Assembly (NCBI RefSeq): GCF_003710085.1
Contig: NZ_CP033324.1
Span: 1,736,001 to 1,800,000 of the forward strand
Length of the DNA: 64,000 nucleotides
Reading direction: 5' to 3'
DNA from: Nocardioides pantholopis
GTDB taxonomy: Bacteria > Actinomycetota > Actinomycetes > Propionibacteriales > Nocardioidaceae
A program made the translations under genes and the position numbers. The notes beneath the pieces were generated by a model, which saw nothing but the letters and a program-made list of their open reading frames with translations, did no database searches and was not told where the DNA came from. Position 1 is the stretch's first letter; every line of letters begins with the position of its first letter. Below are positions 12,426 through 22,718 of this stretch, one piece after another.

Positions 12426-12886
12426 GGCCGGTCCGGACAGCGGCCCGGACGGCGGGCGCAGCGCTGCTGACGGCCGCTCTGGGCGGCGTGGCCGGCTGCG
12501 GCCAGGACGACCCCGCCGCGGCGTACTGCGGCCTGGTCGAGGAGCACCAGGCCGAGCTGACCGACATCGTCGGCGGCGGCGGCCCGGACGCGCTGCTCGG
12601 CGCGCTGGGCATCTTCCGGGAGCTCCAGGACCAGGCGCCGCGGGATCTCGCCGACGAGTGGCAGCAGGTGGTGGGCCGGGTGGCCGCGCTCGACGAGGCG
12701 CTGCGTGCCGCCGGCCTGGACCCCGCGGCGTACGACCGGGAGCAGCCGCCGGCCGGGCTCACCGACGCCGCGCGGGCGCGCGTGGACGCGGCCGCCCGGG
12801 AGCTGGTCGCCCCGGCCACCACCGCCGCCGTCGGCGGCCTGGAGCAGCAGGCCCGCGACGTGTGCGGCACCCCACTGGTGCTGTGA
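12422..12886 (+). CDS. Putative lipoprotein, unknown function
   Basis: A 154-residue protein with an N-terminal signal: a positively charged start (MRPVRTAARTAG), a hydrophobic core and a lipobox-like VAGC at residues 23-26. It is therefore probably exported and lipid-anchored. The mature part is rich in Ala and acidic residues, with two further Cys (near 36 and 149) that could form a disulfide. No family is recognised. It overlaps the pyrF stop by 4 bases, so it is transcribed at the end of the pyr operon. Confidence 0.65.
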   Translation: MRPVRTAARTAGAALLTAALGGVAGCGQDDPAAAYCGLVEEHQAELTDIVGGGGPDALLGALGIFRELQDQAPRDLADEWQQVVGRVAALDEALRAAGLDPAAYDREQPPAGLTDAARARVDAAARELVAPATTAAVGGLEQQARDVCGTPLVL

Positions 12887-12936
12887 GGTGCGCCGCTCCC
12901 GCCCGCTGGCGCTCCACCGCGGACGGGTCGGGGCGA

Positions 12937-12966
12937 TTGCCCGGGTCGGACGCTTCTGACTAGGGT
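12937..12966 (+). promoter_or_regulatory. Promoter upstream of mihF
   Basis: TTGCCC (12937-12942) and TAGGGT (12961-12966) are separated by 18 bases, a good fit to a housekeeping sigma promoter. Transcription would begin near 12973, about 50 bases before the mihF GTG. Confidence 0.5.
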
Positions 12967-13024
12967 GACTAGCCGGCGCACGAGCGCCGTCGACAGCCTC
13001 GCCGACCGAAGGACCGCATCCACC

Positions 13025-13351
13025 GTGGCACTGCCCCCGCTCACCCCAGAACAGCGCCAGGCAGCGCTCGACAAGGCGGCCGCGTCCCGCCGCGAGCGGG
13101 CCGAGATCAAGAACCGGCTGAAGAACTCGGGCGCCTCGATCGTCGACGTGCTGCGCGAGGGCCAGGTCAACGAGGTCGTCGGCAAGATGCGCGTGATCGA
13201 CCTGCTGCAGTCGATGCCCGGGCTCGGCAAGGTCCGCGCCCGCCAGGTCATGGAGCGCCTCGGCATCGCCGAGAGCCGCCGGGTCCGGGGGCTGGGCACC
13301 AAGCAGGTCGCGGCCCTCGAGGCCGAGTTCGCTCCTCGCGACTCGGCCTGA
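13025..13351 (+). CDS. mihF: Actinobacterial integration host factor MihF
   Basis: A 108-residue basic DNA-binding nucleoid protein. The core ([18 protein letters not shown], then [37 protein letters not shown]) carries the helix-two-turn-helix DNA contact typical of mycobacterial and streptomycete IHF. The GTG at 13025 gives the usual N-terminus ([14 protein letters not shown]). An upstream in-frame ATG at 12965 lies inside the promoter region and is rejected. It sits directly before gmk, the usual actinobacterial order. Confidence 0.93.
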   Translation: MALPPLTPEQRQAALDKAAASRRERAEIKNRLKNSGASIVDVLREGQVNEVVGKMRVIDLLQSMPGLGKVRARQVMERLGIAESRRVRGLGTKQVAALEAEFAPRDSA

Positions 13352-13355
13352 CGGG

Positions 13356-13931
13356 GTGTCGAAGCAGCGCTCCCGGCTGGTCGTGCTCGCCGGACCGACA
13401 GCTGTCGGCAAGGGCACCGTGGCCGCCGCGGTGCGGCAGGACCACCCCGACGTGTGGATCTCGGTCTCCGCGACCACCCGGCCGCCGCGCCCCGGCGAGG
13501 AGAACGGCGTCCACTACTGGTTCGTCTCCGACGCGGAGTTCGACAAGATGATCGCCGAGGACAACCTGCTGGAGTGGGCAGTCGTCCACCACTCGGCGCG
13601 CTACGGCACGCCGCGCCAGCCGGTCGAGCTCGCTCTGGCCTCCGGTCGACCCGCGATGCTGGAGATCGACCTCCAGGGTGCGCGGCAGGTCCGGCGCACG
13701 ATGCCCGACGCGCTGTTCGTCTTCCTCAAGCCTCCGTCGTGGGAGGAGCTGGTGCGCCGGCTGGTCGGTCGCGGCACCGAGAGCGCCGAGGAGCGCGAGC
13801 GCCGACTGGTCACCGCGCGCGAGGAGCTGGCGGCCGAGTCGGAGTTCGACGTGACCATCGTCAATCACGAAGTTCACGCTGCAGCCGGTGAGTTGGTAGC
13901 CTTGCTGAAGCATTCCCCAACTGATCTGTGA
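13356..13931 (+). CDS. gmk: Guanylate kinase
   Basis: Phosphorylates GMP to GDP with ATP. The 191-residue length is normal. The P-loop is [10 protein letters not shown] near residue 12. The GMP-binding region has [23 protein letters not shown], followed by [11 protein letters not shown]. The GTG at 13356 lies 4 bases after the mihF stop. The stop overlaps a possible early start of rpoZ. Confidence 0.96.
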   Translation: MSKQRSRLVVLAGPTAVGKGTVAAAVRQDHPDVWISVSATTRPPRPGEENGVHYWFVSDAEFDKMIAEDNLLEWAVVHHSARYGTPRQPVELALASGRPAMLEIDLQGARQVRRTMPDALFVFLKPPSWEELVRRLVGRGTESAEERERRLVTAREELAAESEFDVTIVNHEVHAAAGELVALLKHSPTDL

Positions 13932-13942
13932 GGCGTTTTCGC

Positions 13943-14281
13943 GTGTCTGGACCCATCATCGACGCACAGGGCGTCACCAACCCTCCGATCGACGAGCTGC
14001 TGACCAAGACCGACAGCAAGTACAAGCTGGTGCTCTACAGCGCCAAGCGCGCCCGACAGATCAACGCGTACTACTCCCAGCTGGGCGAGGGCCTGCTGGA
14101 GTACGTCGGTCCGCTCGTCGACACCCACGTCCAGGAGAAGCCGCTCTCGATCGCGCTGCGCGAGATCAACGGCGACCTGCTGACCTGTGAGGACGTCGAC
14201 CCGGCCGAGCTCGCCGCGGAGGAGGCCGCCACCAAGGCTGCCGCCGCCGACGCGGGTGCCGCGTTCGACACCACCGAGTGA
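13943..14281 (+). CDS. rpoZ: RNA polymerase omega subunit
   Basis: A small subunit that helps assemble and stabilise RNA polymerase through the beta' subunit. The conserved core is visible: [32 protein letters not shown] and REINGDLL. The GTG at 13943 (112 residues) is preferred because a GAGG ribosome site lies 9 bases upstream. A GTG at 13928, overlapping the gmk stop, would add five residues but has no ribosome site. The C-terminal Ala/Glu-rich tail is normal for actinobacteria. Confidence 0.93.
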   Translation: MSGPIIDAQGVTNPPIDELLTKTDSKYKLVLYSAKRARQINAYYSQLGEGLLEYVGPLVDTHVQEKPLSIALREINGDLLTCEDVDPAELAAEEAATKAAAADAGAAFDTTE

Positions 14282-15558
14282 CCGACCCGCTCGGCGACCA
14301 CGACCGCGAGGCCGCTTCCCCGACGGGGGAGCGGCCTCGGGTCGTGCTCGGCGTCGGCGGCGGGATCGCGGCGTACAAGGCCTGCGAGCTGCTGCGGCTG
14401 TTCACCGAGTCCGGGCACGACGTGACAGTGGTGCCGACCGCGGCGGCGCTGGAGTTCGTCGGCGCCCCCACCTGGGCGGCGCTGTCGGGCAAGCCGGTGG
14501 CCACCGACGTCTGGCACGACGTGCACCAGGTTCCGCACGTGCGGATCGGGCAGTCGGCCGACCTCGTCGTGGTCGCGCCGGCCACCGCCGACCTGATGGC
14601 CAAGGCCGCCCACGGGCTCGCCGACGACCTGCTGACCAACACCCTGCTCACCGCGCGCTGCCCGGTGGTGCTCGCCCCGGCGATGCACACCGAGATGTGG
14701 GAGCACCCCGCGACCCGGGACAACGTCGCGACGCTGCGCTCCCGCGGCACCCGCGTCATCGAGCCCGCCGAGGGCCGGCTCACCGGCAAGGACACCGGCA
14801 AGGGCCGGCTGCCCGACCCCGCGGAGATCTTCGCCTTCGCGCTCGACGTGCTGGCCCGCGCCGCCGTGCCCGGCCCGGCCGCCGACCTCGCCGGGCGCCG
14901 GGTCGTGGTCTCGGCCGGCGGCACCCGCGAGTACCTCGACCCGGTGCGGTTCCTCGGCAACCGGTCCTCGGGCCGGCAGGGCTACGCGCTGGCCCGGGCC
15001 GCCGCGGCCCGGGGCGCCGAGGTCACGCTGGTCGCCGCGAACGTGACGCTGCCGGACCCCGCCGGCGTCAAGGTCGTGCCCGTCGAGACCACCGCCGAGC
15101 TGCGTGTGGAGGTCCTGGCCGCGGCCGAGACCGCCGACGCGGTCGTGATGGCGGCCGCCCCGGCGGACTTCCGCCCGGCCGCCGTCAGCGAGGCCAAGAT
15201 CAAGAAGGCCGGTGACGGCTCCGCGCCGGGCCTGGACCTGGTCCAGAACCCCGACATCCTCCACGAGCTGAGCCACCACCGCGGGCGGCCGGACAGCGTG
15301 GTGGTCGGCTTCGCCGCCGAGACCGGGGACAGCACCGGCAGCGTCCTGGAGCTGGCGCGGCACAAGCTGGAGCGCAAGGGCTGCGACCTGCTGGTCGTCA
15401 ACGACGTCAGCGGCGGCGCGGTCTTCGGCAGCGCCGAGAACGAGGCGGTCGTGCTGGCCGCCGACGGCGCCGCGGTGGAGGTGCCGCGCGGCACCAAGGC
15501 GGCGCTGTCCCACGTCATCTGGGACCAGGTGGCCGCCCGGCTGCCCGGAACTCGCTGA
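14278..15558 (+). CDS. coaBC: Bifunctional phosphopantothenoylcysteine decarboxylase / synthetase
   Basis: Carries out two steps of coenzyme A synthesis: CTP-dependent joining of phosphopantothenate and cysteine, then FMN-dependent decarboxylation. The protein has 426 residues. The N-terminal CoaC flavoprotein domain shows [16 protein letters not shown] and the active-site region of [17 protein letters not shown]. The usual PAMN is PAMH here. The CoaB domain starts near residue 205 with [20 protein letters not shown] and [12 protein letters not shown]. The GTG overlaps the rpoZ stop by 4 bases. Confidence 0.95.
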   Translation: MTDPLGDHDREAASPTGERPRVVLGVGGGIAAYKACELLRLFTESGHDVTVVPTAAALEFVGAPTWAALSGKPVATDVWHDVHQVPHVRIGQSADLVVVAPATADLMAKAAHGLADDLLTNTLLTARCPVVLAPAMHTEMWEHPATRDNVATLRSRGTRVIEPAEGRLTGKDTGKGRLPDPAEIFAFALDVLARAAVPGPAADLAGRRVVVSAGGTREYLDPVRFLGNRSSGRQGYALARAAAARGAEVTLVAANVTLPDPAGVKVVPVETTAELRVEVLAAAETADAVVMAAAPADFRPAAVSEAKIKKAGDGSAPGLDLVQNPDILHELSHHRGRPDSVVVGFAAETGDSTGSVLELARHKLERKGCDLLVVNDVSGGAVFGSAENEAVVLAADGAAVEVPRGTKAALSHVIWDQVAARLPGTR

Positions 15559-15695
15559 GCCGACCCACTGAGACGATCCGACCTGCGGGCACACGCGGCG
15601 TTATCGTGTCCGCGACATCCGGTGACGGGCACCTCGCCCAGCACCTCGACCGCCCCACCAGCGGCCACCTTCAACGAGCGGGAGCGAGCAGGACT

Positions 15696-16892
<1,197 letters not shown>

Positions 16893-16898
16893 CCGGGT

Positions 16899-16940
16899 GG
16901 GAGCTTCTGGGCCGAGCCGGTGGCCCGGAAGCTCCGGTTT
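16899..16940 (+). terminator. Terminator after metK
   Basis: A hairpin with outer stem GGAGCTTC (16900-16907) paired to GAAGCTCC (16928-16935) and inner stem GGGCC/GGCCC, followed by a short GGTTT run. It lies 7 bases after the metK stop. It separates metK from the priA promoter. Confidence 0.75.
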
Positions 16941-16972
16941 CCCCCGCGAGGTACGGCGTCGGCGCCCGCTGG

Positions 16973-16978
16973 TAGACA
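16973..16978 (+). promoter_or_regulatory. Probable -10 box of leaderless priA
   Basis: TAGACA is followed by 7 bases and then the ATG at 16986. No ribosome-binding site precedes the ATG, which fits a leaderless transcript. Confidence 0.45.
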
Positions 16979-16985
16979 TCTGCCC

Positions 16986-19028
16986 ATGAGCCCCGAGCGC
17001 CTGGAGCACCCCGAGCTTCCGGGGATGGTCCGGGCGACGGCCCGCGAGTCGCAGGCGAAGGCGCGGGCGACCCGGGCCCGCCGGGCCGCCACCGCCGAGA
17101 TCGCCGACGTCGACCCGGTCGCGCGGGTGCTGGTCGACGTCGCGCTGGCCCACCTGGACCGGCCCTTCGACTACGCAGTGCCGGCCACGATGGCCGACGC
17201 CGCGCAGCCGGGGGTCCGGGTCAAGGTCCGCTTCGCCGGCCAGGACGTCGACGGGTACGTCGTCGAGCGGGCCGCCGAGTCCGACCACGCCGGACGGCTC
17301 GTCCCGCTGCGCCGGGTGGTGAGTCCCGAGCCGGTGCTCAGCCCCCAGGTCGCCGCGCTCTCCGCCGACCTCGCCGAGCGCTACGCCGGCACCCGCTCCG
17401 ACGTCCTGCGGCTCGCGGTCCCGCCCCGGCACGCCACGACCGAGAAGGAGCCCAGCGAGCCGGCACCCGCCGGGCCCCCGGCGTCGGCGCTGGCGGACGC
17501 GGTGGCCGCCTGGGCGCCGTACCCGCTCTCCGAGGCGTTCCTGCGCCACCTCGCGAGCTCCGGGCGTCCCCGGGGCGTGTGGGCCGCCGCGCCCGGCGAG
17601 GACTGGCCGCGGCTGCTCGCCCACGCGGCGGCCGCCACCCTCGCCGGCGGCCGCGGCACGCTGATCTGCGTCCCCGACGGCAAGGACGCCGACCGGGTCG
17701 CCGCGGCGCTCACCGACGTGCTCGGACCCGGCCAGCACGTCGTGCTGCGCGCCGACGTCGGCCCGGCCGCCCGCTACCGCGACTTCCTCGCGGTCGCCCG
17801 CGGCGCCCGCCCGGTCGTGGTCGGCACCCGTGCCGCCGCCTTCGCCCCGGTGCACGACCTCGGCCTCGTGGTCGTCTGGGACGACGGCGACGACCTGCAC
17901 GCCGAGCCGCGGGCGCCGTACCCGCACACCCGCGAGACCCTGCTGCTGCGCGCCGAGAGAGAGGGCGCTGCGGCGATCGTCGGCGGCTTCGCCCGGACCG
18001 TCGAGGCCGCCTACCTGCTGCGCACCGGCTGGGCCCAGGAGCTCGCGCCGCCGCGGGTCCTGGTGCGCGAGCGGGTCCGGGTCGCCGTGGCGGGGGCCAG
18101 CGACTTCGACCTGGAGCGGGACGCCCACGCCCGGGCGAGCCGGATGCCGCGCCAGGTCCACGACGCGGTCCGCATCGGCCTGGCCGACGGGCCGGTCCTG
18201 GTGCAGACCCCCCGAGCCGGCTACGTCCTCGCGCTGGCCTGCGAGCGCTGCCGCACCCCGGCGCGCTGCGCCGCCTGCGCCGGCCCGCTGGCGCTGACCG
18301 GCCCCGGCACCCCGCCGGGGTGCCGCTGGTGCGGCACCGCCGCCCCGGGGTGGGCCTGCGCCGAGTGCGGCCACCGCGGCCTGCGGGCCCCGGTCCTGGG
18401 CGACGCCCGCACCGCCGAGGAGCTCGGCCGGGCGTTCCCGGGCGCCCGGGTCGTCTCCTCGGCCGGGGAGCGGGTGCTGGCCGAGGTGGAGGGCCGCCCC
18501 GGGATCGTGGTCGCCACCCCCGGCGCGGAGCCGGTCGCCGAGGGCGGGTACGCCGTCGCGGTGCTGCTCGACACCTGGCTGCTGCTGGGCCGCGCCGACC
18601 TGCGCACCGAGGAGGAGGCGCTGCGGCGCTGGTCCAACGCCGTCGGCCTGGTCCGCCCCGGGGGGCGCGCGCTGGTGGTCGGCGACGCCGCGCACCCGGC
18701 GCTGCAGGCCCTGGTGCGCTGGGACCACGCCGGCTTCGCCGAGCGGGAGACCGCCGAGCGGGTGGCGGCGCACCTGCCGCCGGCCTCGCGGATGGCGACG
18801 CTGACCGGCGACCCGGGCGCGGTCGACGACGCGGTGACGCTGCTGGACCTGCCGCCGGCCGCCGACGTCCTGGGGCCGGTCGAGGTCGACGAGCAGAGCC
18901 GGGTGGTGCTCCGGGTGCCGCGCGCCCAGGGCCCGGCGCTGTCCCGCTCGCTGGGCGAGCTGCAGCGGGTCCGGGCCAGCCGCAAGCTCGATCCGGTGCG
19001 GATCCAGGTGGACCCGCCGAGCCTGTGA
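16986..19028 (+). CDS. priA: Primosomal protein N' (PriA), helicase-deficient actinobacterial form
   Basis: A 680-residue PriA homologue, thought to recognise stalled forks and restart replication. The N-terminal 3'-binding domain (VLVDVALAHLDRPFDYAVP) and the zinc-binding module (CERCRTPARCAACAGPL ... CRWCGTAAPGWACAECGH) are clear. The Walker A region expected near residues 195-215 reads AAPGEDWPRLL with no GKT, and the DEEH box is replaced by WDDGDD. It is thus unlikely to be an ATP-driven helicase, a known feature of actinobacterial PriA. The ATG at 16986 is chosen by the -10 box and the conserved start. Confidence 0.9.
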   Translation: MSPERLEHPELPGMVRATARESQAKARATRARRAATAEIADVDPVARVLVDVALAHLDRPFDYAVPATMADAAQPGVRVKVRFAGQDVDGYVVERAAESDHAGRLVPLRRVVSPEPVLSPQVAALSADLAERYAGTRSDVLRLAVPPRHATTEKEPSEPAPAGPPASALADAVAAWAPYPLSEAFLRHLASSGRPRGVWAAAPGEDWPRLLAHAAAATLAGGRGTLICVPDGKDADRVAAALTDVLGPGQHVVLRADVGPAARYRDFLAVARGARPVVVGTRAAAFAPVHDLGLVVVWDDGDDLHAEPRAPYPHTRETLLLRAEREGAAAIVGGFARTVEAAYLLRTGWAQELAPPRVLVRERVRVAVAGASDFDLERDAHARASRMPRQVHDAVRIGLADGPVLVQTPRAGYVLALACERCRTPARCAACAGPLALTGPGTPPGCRWCGTAAPGWACAECGHRGLRAPVLGDARTAEELGRAFPGARVVSSAGERVLAEVEGRPGIVVATPGAEPVAEGGYAVAVLLDTWLLLGRADLRTEEEALRRWSNAVGLVRPGGRALVVGDAAHPALQALVRWDHAGFAERETAERVAAHLPPASRMATLTGDPGAVDDAVTLLDLPPAADVLGPVEVDEQSRVVLRVPRAQGPALSRSLGELQRVRASRKLDPVRIQVDPPSL

Positions 19029-19040
19029 TCCGCGGGTCCG

Positions 19041-19046
19041 TAGAAT
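19041..19046 (+). promoter_or_regulatory. -10 box upstream of def
   Basis: TAGAAT lies 55 bases before the def GTG, with a GAGGAG ribosome site in between (19085-19090). No obvious -35 box is seen. Confidence 0.5.
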
Positions 19047-19101
19047 CGTTGGTCGACGTCCCATCCGCGAGATCCACAGCAGCCGAGGAGCACGACCACC
19101 C

Positions 19102-19647
19102 GTGGCGATCCAGCCCATCAGACTCTTCGGCGATCCGGTGCTGCGCAAGCCCGCCGTCGAGGTCGTCGACTTCGACCGCGAGCTGCGCCGGCTCGTCGAG
19201 GACCTCACCGACACGATGCTGGACGCCCCGGGCGCCGGCCTGGCCGCCCCGCAGATCGGGGTCGGGCTGCGGGTGTTCACCTGGCAGGTCGACGGCGAGC
19301 CGGGTCACCTGGTCAACCCGGTCCTCGACCTCTCCGAGGAGACCCAGGACGGCCCGGAGGGCTGCCTGTCGCTGCCGGACCTGACCTACGACTGCCGCCG
19401 CGCCCTCTCGGTGGTCGCCCGGGGCTTCGACATGCACGGCGAGCCGGTCACGATCCACGGCTCCGAGCTGCTCGCCCGGGCCCTCCAGCATGAGACCGAC
19501 CACCTCGACGGGGTGCTGTTCATCGACCGGCTCGACGCCGAGGCCCGCAAGGCCGCGATGCGCGAGATCCGCGAGTCGGAGTGGTTCGGCCTCGAGCGGC
19601 CGACCGTGAAGGTCAGCCCGCACCGCACCCTCGGGTTCGGTCTGTGA
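19102..19647 (+). CDS. def: Peptide deformylase
   Basis: Removes the formyl group from new proteins. The 181-residue length is normal. All three family motifs are intact: [10 protein letters not shown] (about residue 45), EGCLSLP (metal-binding Cys, about 91) and QHETDHLDG (two metal-binding His, about 133). The stop overlaps the ATG of fmt by one base. Pairing of deformylase with formyltransferase is the classical arrangement. Confidence 0.96.
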   Translation: MAIQPIRLFGDPVLRKPAVEVVDFDRELRRLVEDLTDTMLDAPGAGLAAPQIGVGLRVFTWQVDGEPGHLVNPVLDLSEETQDGPEGCLSLPDLTYDCRRALSVVARGFDMHGEPVTIHGSELLARALQHETDHLDGVLFIDRLDAEARKAAMREIRESEWFGLERPTVKVSPHRTLGFGL

Positions 19648-20576
19648 TGCGCGTCGTGTTCGCCGGCACCCCCGAGGTCGCCGTGCCCGCCCTGGACGCC
19701 GTCGCCGCCTCCGACCACGAGCTGGTCGGGGTGGTCACCCGCCCCGACGCGCCGTCCGGGCGCGGCCGCAAGCTGGTTGCCAGCCCGGTCGCCCAGCGCG
19801 CCGAGGAGCTCGGCGTACCGGTGCTCAAGCCCGCCCACCCCCGCGACCCCGACTTCCAGGCCGAGCTGCGGGCGCTGGCCCCGGACTGCTGCCCGGTGGT
19901 CGCGTACGGCGCCCTGCTGCCGCAGTCCGCGCTGGACATCCCGGTCCACGGCTGGGTCAACCTGCACTTCTCCTGCCTGCCCGCCTGGCGCGGCGCGGCC
20001 CCGGTGCAGCACGCGATCTGGGCCGGCGACGAGGTCACCGGCGCCACGACCTTCCGGATCGTCAAGGAGCTCGACGCCGGCCCGACCTTCGGGGTGATGA
20101 CCGAGCGGATCCGGCCCACCGACACGGCCGGCGACCTGCTCGGCCGGCTCGCCGAGGGCGGAGCCGGGCTGCTGGTCGCGACCCTGGACGGCATTGCTCA
20201 GGGCGCCCTCGAGGCGCGTCCCCAGCAGGAGGAGGGCGTCAGCTTCGCCCCGAAGATCCTGGTCGAGGACGCCCGCATCGACTGGACCGAGCCCGCGGTC
20301 GCGGTGGACCGCCGGATCCGGGCCTGCACCCCGGGGCCCGGCGCCTGGTCGACGTACGCCGGGGAGCGGATCAAGATCGGCCCGGTCACCGTCGACGCCG
20401 AGGTGGAGCTGCCCCCGGGCACCCTCGGGGTCCGCAAGAACGCCGTCTTCGTCGGCACCGGCACCACAGCGGTCCGGCTCGGCGACGTCAAGGCGTTCGG
20501 CAAGAAGCAGATGGGGGCCGCGGACTGGGCGCGCGGCACCCGCGTCGAGACGGGCGCCGTGCTCGGTGACGGCTGA
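19647..20576 (+). CDS. fmt: Methionyl-tRNA formyltransferase
   Basis: Formylates Met-tRNA(fMet) for initiation. It has 309 residues. The start [16 protein letters not shown] is typical, and the folate-binding/catalytic segment reads [17 protein letters not shown] near residue 108, followed by [10 protein letters not shown]. The C-terminal tRNA-binding domain includes [15 protein letters not shown] at 19647 shares a base with the def stop. Confidence 0.95.
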   Translation: MRVVFAGTPEVAVPALDAVAASDHELVGVVTRPDAPSGRGRKLVASPVAQRAEELGVPVLKPAHPRDPDFQAELRALAPDCCPVVAYGALLPQSALDIPVHGWVNLHFSCLPAWRGAAPVQHAIWAGDEVTGATTFRIVKELDAGPTFGVMTERIRPTDTAGDLLGRLAEGGAGLLVATLDGIAQGALEARPQQEEGVSFAPKILVEDARIDWTEPAVAVDRRIRACTPGPGAWSTYAGERIKIGPVTVDAEVELPPGTLGVRKNAVFVGTGTTAVRLGDVKAFGKKQMGAADWARGTRVETGAVLGDG

Positions 20577-20985
20577 GCGCAGGCCGGCGCGGCCCGAGGA
20601 CGTCGACGAGATCTGCCGGTCGCTGCCGGAGGTCGAGCTCGGGACGTCGTGGGGCGACGTGCCGACCTACCTGGTCCGCGGCCGGGGCTTCGTGCTGTTC
20701 CGCAAGCCCGACCACCATGCGCTCGACCCCGCGACCGGGGCGCCGTACGACGACCTGCTGGTGATCGTGACCGCCGGCCCGGGGGAGACCCGGGCGCTGC
20801 TCGCGGACCAGCGGCTGCCGTTCTTCACGATCGAGCACTTCGAGCGGACCCGCAGCAACGCGGTGCTCGTCTCGCAGTCCCGGCTCGGCGAGATCGACCG
20901 GGACGAGCTGGCCGAGGTCATCACCGAGGCCTGGGCCGCCCGCGCGCCGAAGCGCCTGGTCCGAGAGCACCTCGGCGATGGCTGA
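20566..20985 (+). CDS. MmcQ/YjbR-type protein
   Basis: A 139-residue protein of the MmcQ/YjbR family (small alpha/beta domain, sometimes called DNA-binding, with no firm function). Typical features are [20 protein letters not shown] at the start, [11 protein letters not shown], and a basic C-terminus ([10 protein letters not shown]). The GTG at 20566 overlaps the end of fmt by 11 bases and the stop overlaps rsmB by 8, so it is in the def-fmt-rsmB transcript. Confidence 0.8.
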   Translation: MTAERRPARPEDVDEICRSLPEVELGTSWGDVPTYLVRGRGFVLFRKPDHHALDPATGAPYDDLLVIVTAGPGETRALLADQRLPFFTIEHFERTRSNAVLVSQSRLGEIDRDELAEVITEAWAARAPKRLVREHLGDG

Positions 20986-22405
20986 GCCCGCCCGGCGCCG
21001 CGGCGGCAACCGCCCGCGCAACGCCGCCCGCCCGCCGGCCGCCGCCGGCCGCGGCCGGCCCGTCGCCGACCCGGCCCGCGCCGCGGCCCTCGACGTGCTC
21101 AAGGCCGTCCGCGTCAACGACGCCTACGCGAACCTCGTGCTCCCCGCCGTGCTGCGCGAGCACGGCCTGACCGGTCGCGACGCGGCCTTCGCCACCGAGC
21201 TCGCCTCGGGGACGCTGCGCCGCCAGGGCACCTACGACGCGGTGCTGGCCGCCTGCATCGACCGGTCGCTGGCCAAGGTGGAGGCCAAGGTGCTCGACGC
21301 GCTGCGGCTCGGCACCCACCAGCTGCTCGGGATGCGGGTGCCGGCCCACGCCGCGATCAGCACGACAGTGGACCTGGTCCGGTCCCGGGTCGGCGCCGGC
21401 GCGGCCGGCTTCGCCAACGCCGTGCTGCGGCGGGTCTCCGAGCGGGACCTGGACGCCTGGGTCGCGCAGGTCGCCCCGGACGCCGGCACCGACCCGGTCG
21501 GCCACGCCGCCATCGCGCACTCCCATCCCCGCTGGGTGGTCGAGCAGCTGCGCCAGGCCGTCGGCCCCGAGGAGCTGGACGCGCTGCTGGCCGCCGACAA
21601 CGCGGCACCCCGGGTCACGCTCGTCGCCCGTCCGGGCCGGGCCACCCGCGAGGAGCTGCCCGGCACGCCCACGCCGTACTCGCCCTACGGCGTCGTCCTC
21701 GACGGCGGCGACCCGGGCGCGGTGCCCGCGGTGGCCGAGGGACGCGCCGGCGTGCAGGACGAGGGCTCCCAGCTGGTCGCGGAGGCGCTCGCCGCCGCGC
21801 CCGTCGACGGGCCGGACCGGCTCTGGCTGGACCTGTGCGCCGGCCCGGGCGGCAAGGCCGCCCTGCTCGCCGCGCTGGCCGCCCAGCGGGGCGCGCGCCT
21901 GCTCGCGATCGAGCGGCAGCCCCACCGGGCGCGGCTGGTACGCCGTGCGGTGACCGGCAGCGACGGCGCCCCCGGCCTGCTCGGGGTCCTGGCCGCCGAC
22001 GGCACCGCCGCGCCGCTGCCGCCCGGCAGCGTCGACCGGGTCCTGGTCGACGCGCCGTGCACGGGGCTCGGCGCGCTGCGCCGCCGCCCCGAGGCACGCT
22101 GGCGCCGGCGCCCCGACGACCTGCTGGAGCTGGTGCTGCTGCAGCGCGCCCTGGTGACCTCCGCGCTGGACCTGGTCCGCCCCGGCGGCGTCGTGCTCTA
22201 CGCGACCTGCTCGCCGGTGACCGCCGAGACCTCCGGGGTCGTCACCTCGGTCCTCGAGCAGCGCCGCGACGCAGTCCTCGAGGACGCCGCCGGCCTGCTC
22301 CCGCAGGTCCCCGACGCCGCCGGCCCCACCCCCGGGACCCTCCAGCTGTGGCCGCACCGGCACGGCACCGACGCGATGTTCATGGCGCTGCTCCGCAAGC
22401 GCTGA
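20978..22405 (+). CDS. rsmB: 16S rRNA m5C967 methyltransferase
   Basis: SAM-dependent RNA cytosine methyltransferase of the RsmB/Sun family, 475 residues. An N-terminal NusB-like domain (DPARAAALDVLKAVRVNDAY ...) is followed by the methyltransferase domain. SAM binding is at LDLCAGPGGKAALLAAL near residue 287, the DAPCTGLGALRRRPE motif (general Cys) near 358, and the catalytic YATCSP near 407. The last codons (MALLRKR then TGA) are the source of a 28-bp tandem repeat immediately downstream. Confidence 0.93.
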   Translation: MAEPARRRGGNRPRNAARPPAAAGRGRPVADPARAAALDVLKAVRVNDAYANLVLPAVLREHGLTGRDAAFATELASGTLRRQGTYDAVLAACIDRSLAKVEAKVLDALRLGTHQLLGMRVPAHAAISTTVDLVRSRVGAGAAGFANAVLRRVSERDLDAWVAQVAPDAGTDPVGHAAIAHSHPRWVVEQLRQAVGPEELDALLAADNAAPRVTLVARPGRATREELPGTPTPYSPYGVVLDGGDPGAVPAVAEGRAGVQDEGSQLVAEALAAAPVDGPDRLWLDLCAGPGGKAALLAALAAQRGARLLAIERQPHRARLVRRAVTGSDGAPGLLGVLAADGTAAPLPPGSVDRVLVDAPCTGLGALRRRPEARWRRRPDDLLELVLLQRALVTSALDLVRPGGVVLYATCSPVTAETSGVVTSVLEQRRDAVLEDAAGLLPQVPDAAGPTPGTLQLWPHRHGTDAMFMALLRKR

Positions 22406-22515
22406 GTTCCTGGCGCTGCTCCGCAAGCGCTGAGTTCCTGGCGCTGCTGCGCAAGCGCTGAGTTCCTGGCCCTGCTCCGCAAGCGCTGAGTTCCTGGCGC
22501 TGCTGCGCAAGCGCT
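22382..22515 (+). repeat. 28-bp tandem repeat copied from the end of rsmB
   Basis: The last 22 bases of rsmB coding sequence (22382-22403) are followed by four full 28-bp units at 22404-22431, 22432-22459, 22460-22487 and 22488-22515, differing at only one or two bases. Each unit repeats GAGTTCCTGG, then a copy of the rsmB end. The GCGCT and AGCGC segments in each unit can form short alternating hairpins. The unit is not a multiple of three. There are no spacers, so it is not a CRISPR array. Confidence 0.95.
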
Positions 22516-22532
22516 GACGGCGCCCGGGGGAC

Positions 22533-22593
22533 GCCGAGGATCCCCGGCGTACCGGGGATCCGCGGGGTTCTGGGGGTCTGCACGGGCCGAGAA
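22533..22593. repeat. Dispersed palindromic repeat, copy 1
   Basis: The core is a perfect hairpin, GGATCCCCGG (22538-22547), loop CGTA, CCGGGGATCC (22552-22561). The reverse complement of the whole 61-bp stretch closely matches 51432-51485, including GCCCGTGCAG and AGAACCC flanks. It lies after rsmB and its tandem repeats and could also act as a terminator. The rest of this gap, 22594-22718, shows only a GGAGGGAGG-type ribosome site before the next gene. Confidence 0.75.
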
Positions 22594-22718
22594 GCGCGAG
22601 AACTGGCCGAGTAGTCCCGCGACGCGGCTCCCGGACGTCGACGACCGAGGGCGAGGCCGTCTCTCGACAAGGGCTCCTGGGTGGGCGACGCTGGCCGGGT
22701 CAGGAGGGAGGCGGTGCG

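Noticed and set aside
15559..15695. SAM riboswitch upstream of metK
   Set aside because: The 137-base gap lacks the conserved blocks of the SAM-I or SAM-IV families that I can recognise by eye.
22404..22515. 28-bp repeats as a CRISPR array
   Set aside because: The units are directly adjacent with no spacers, derive from the end of rsmB, and no cas genes are near.
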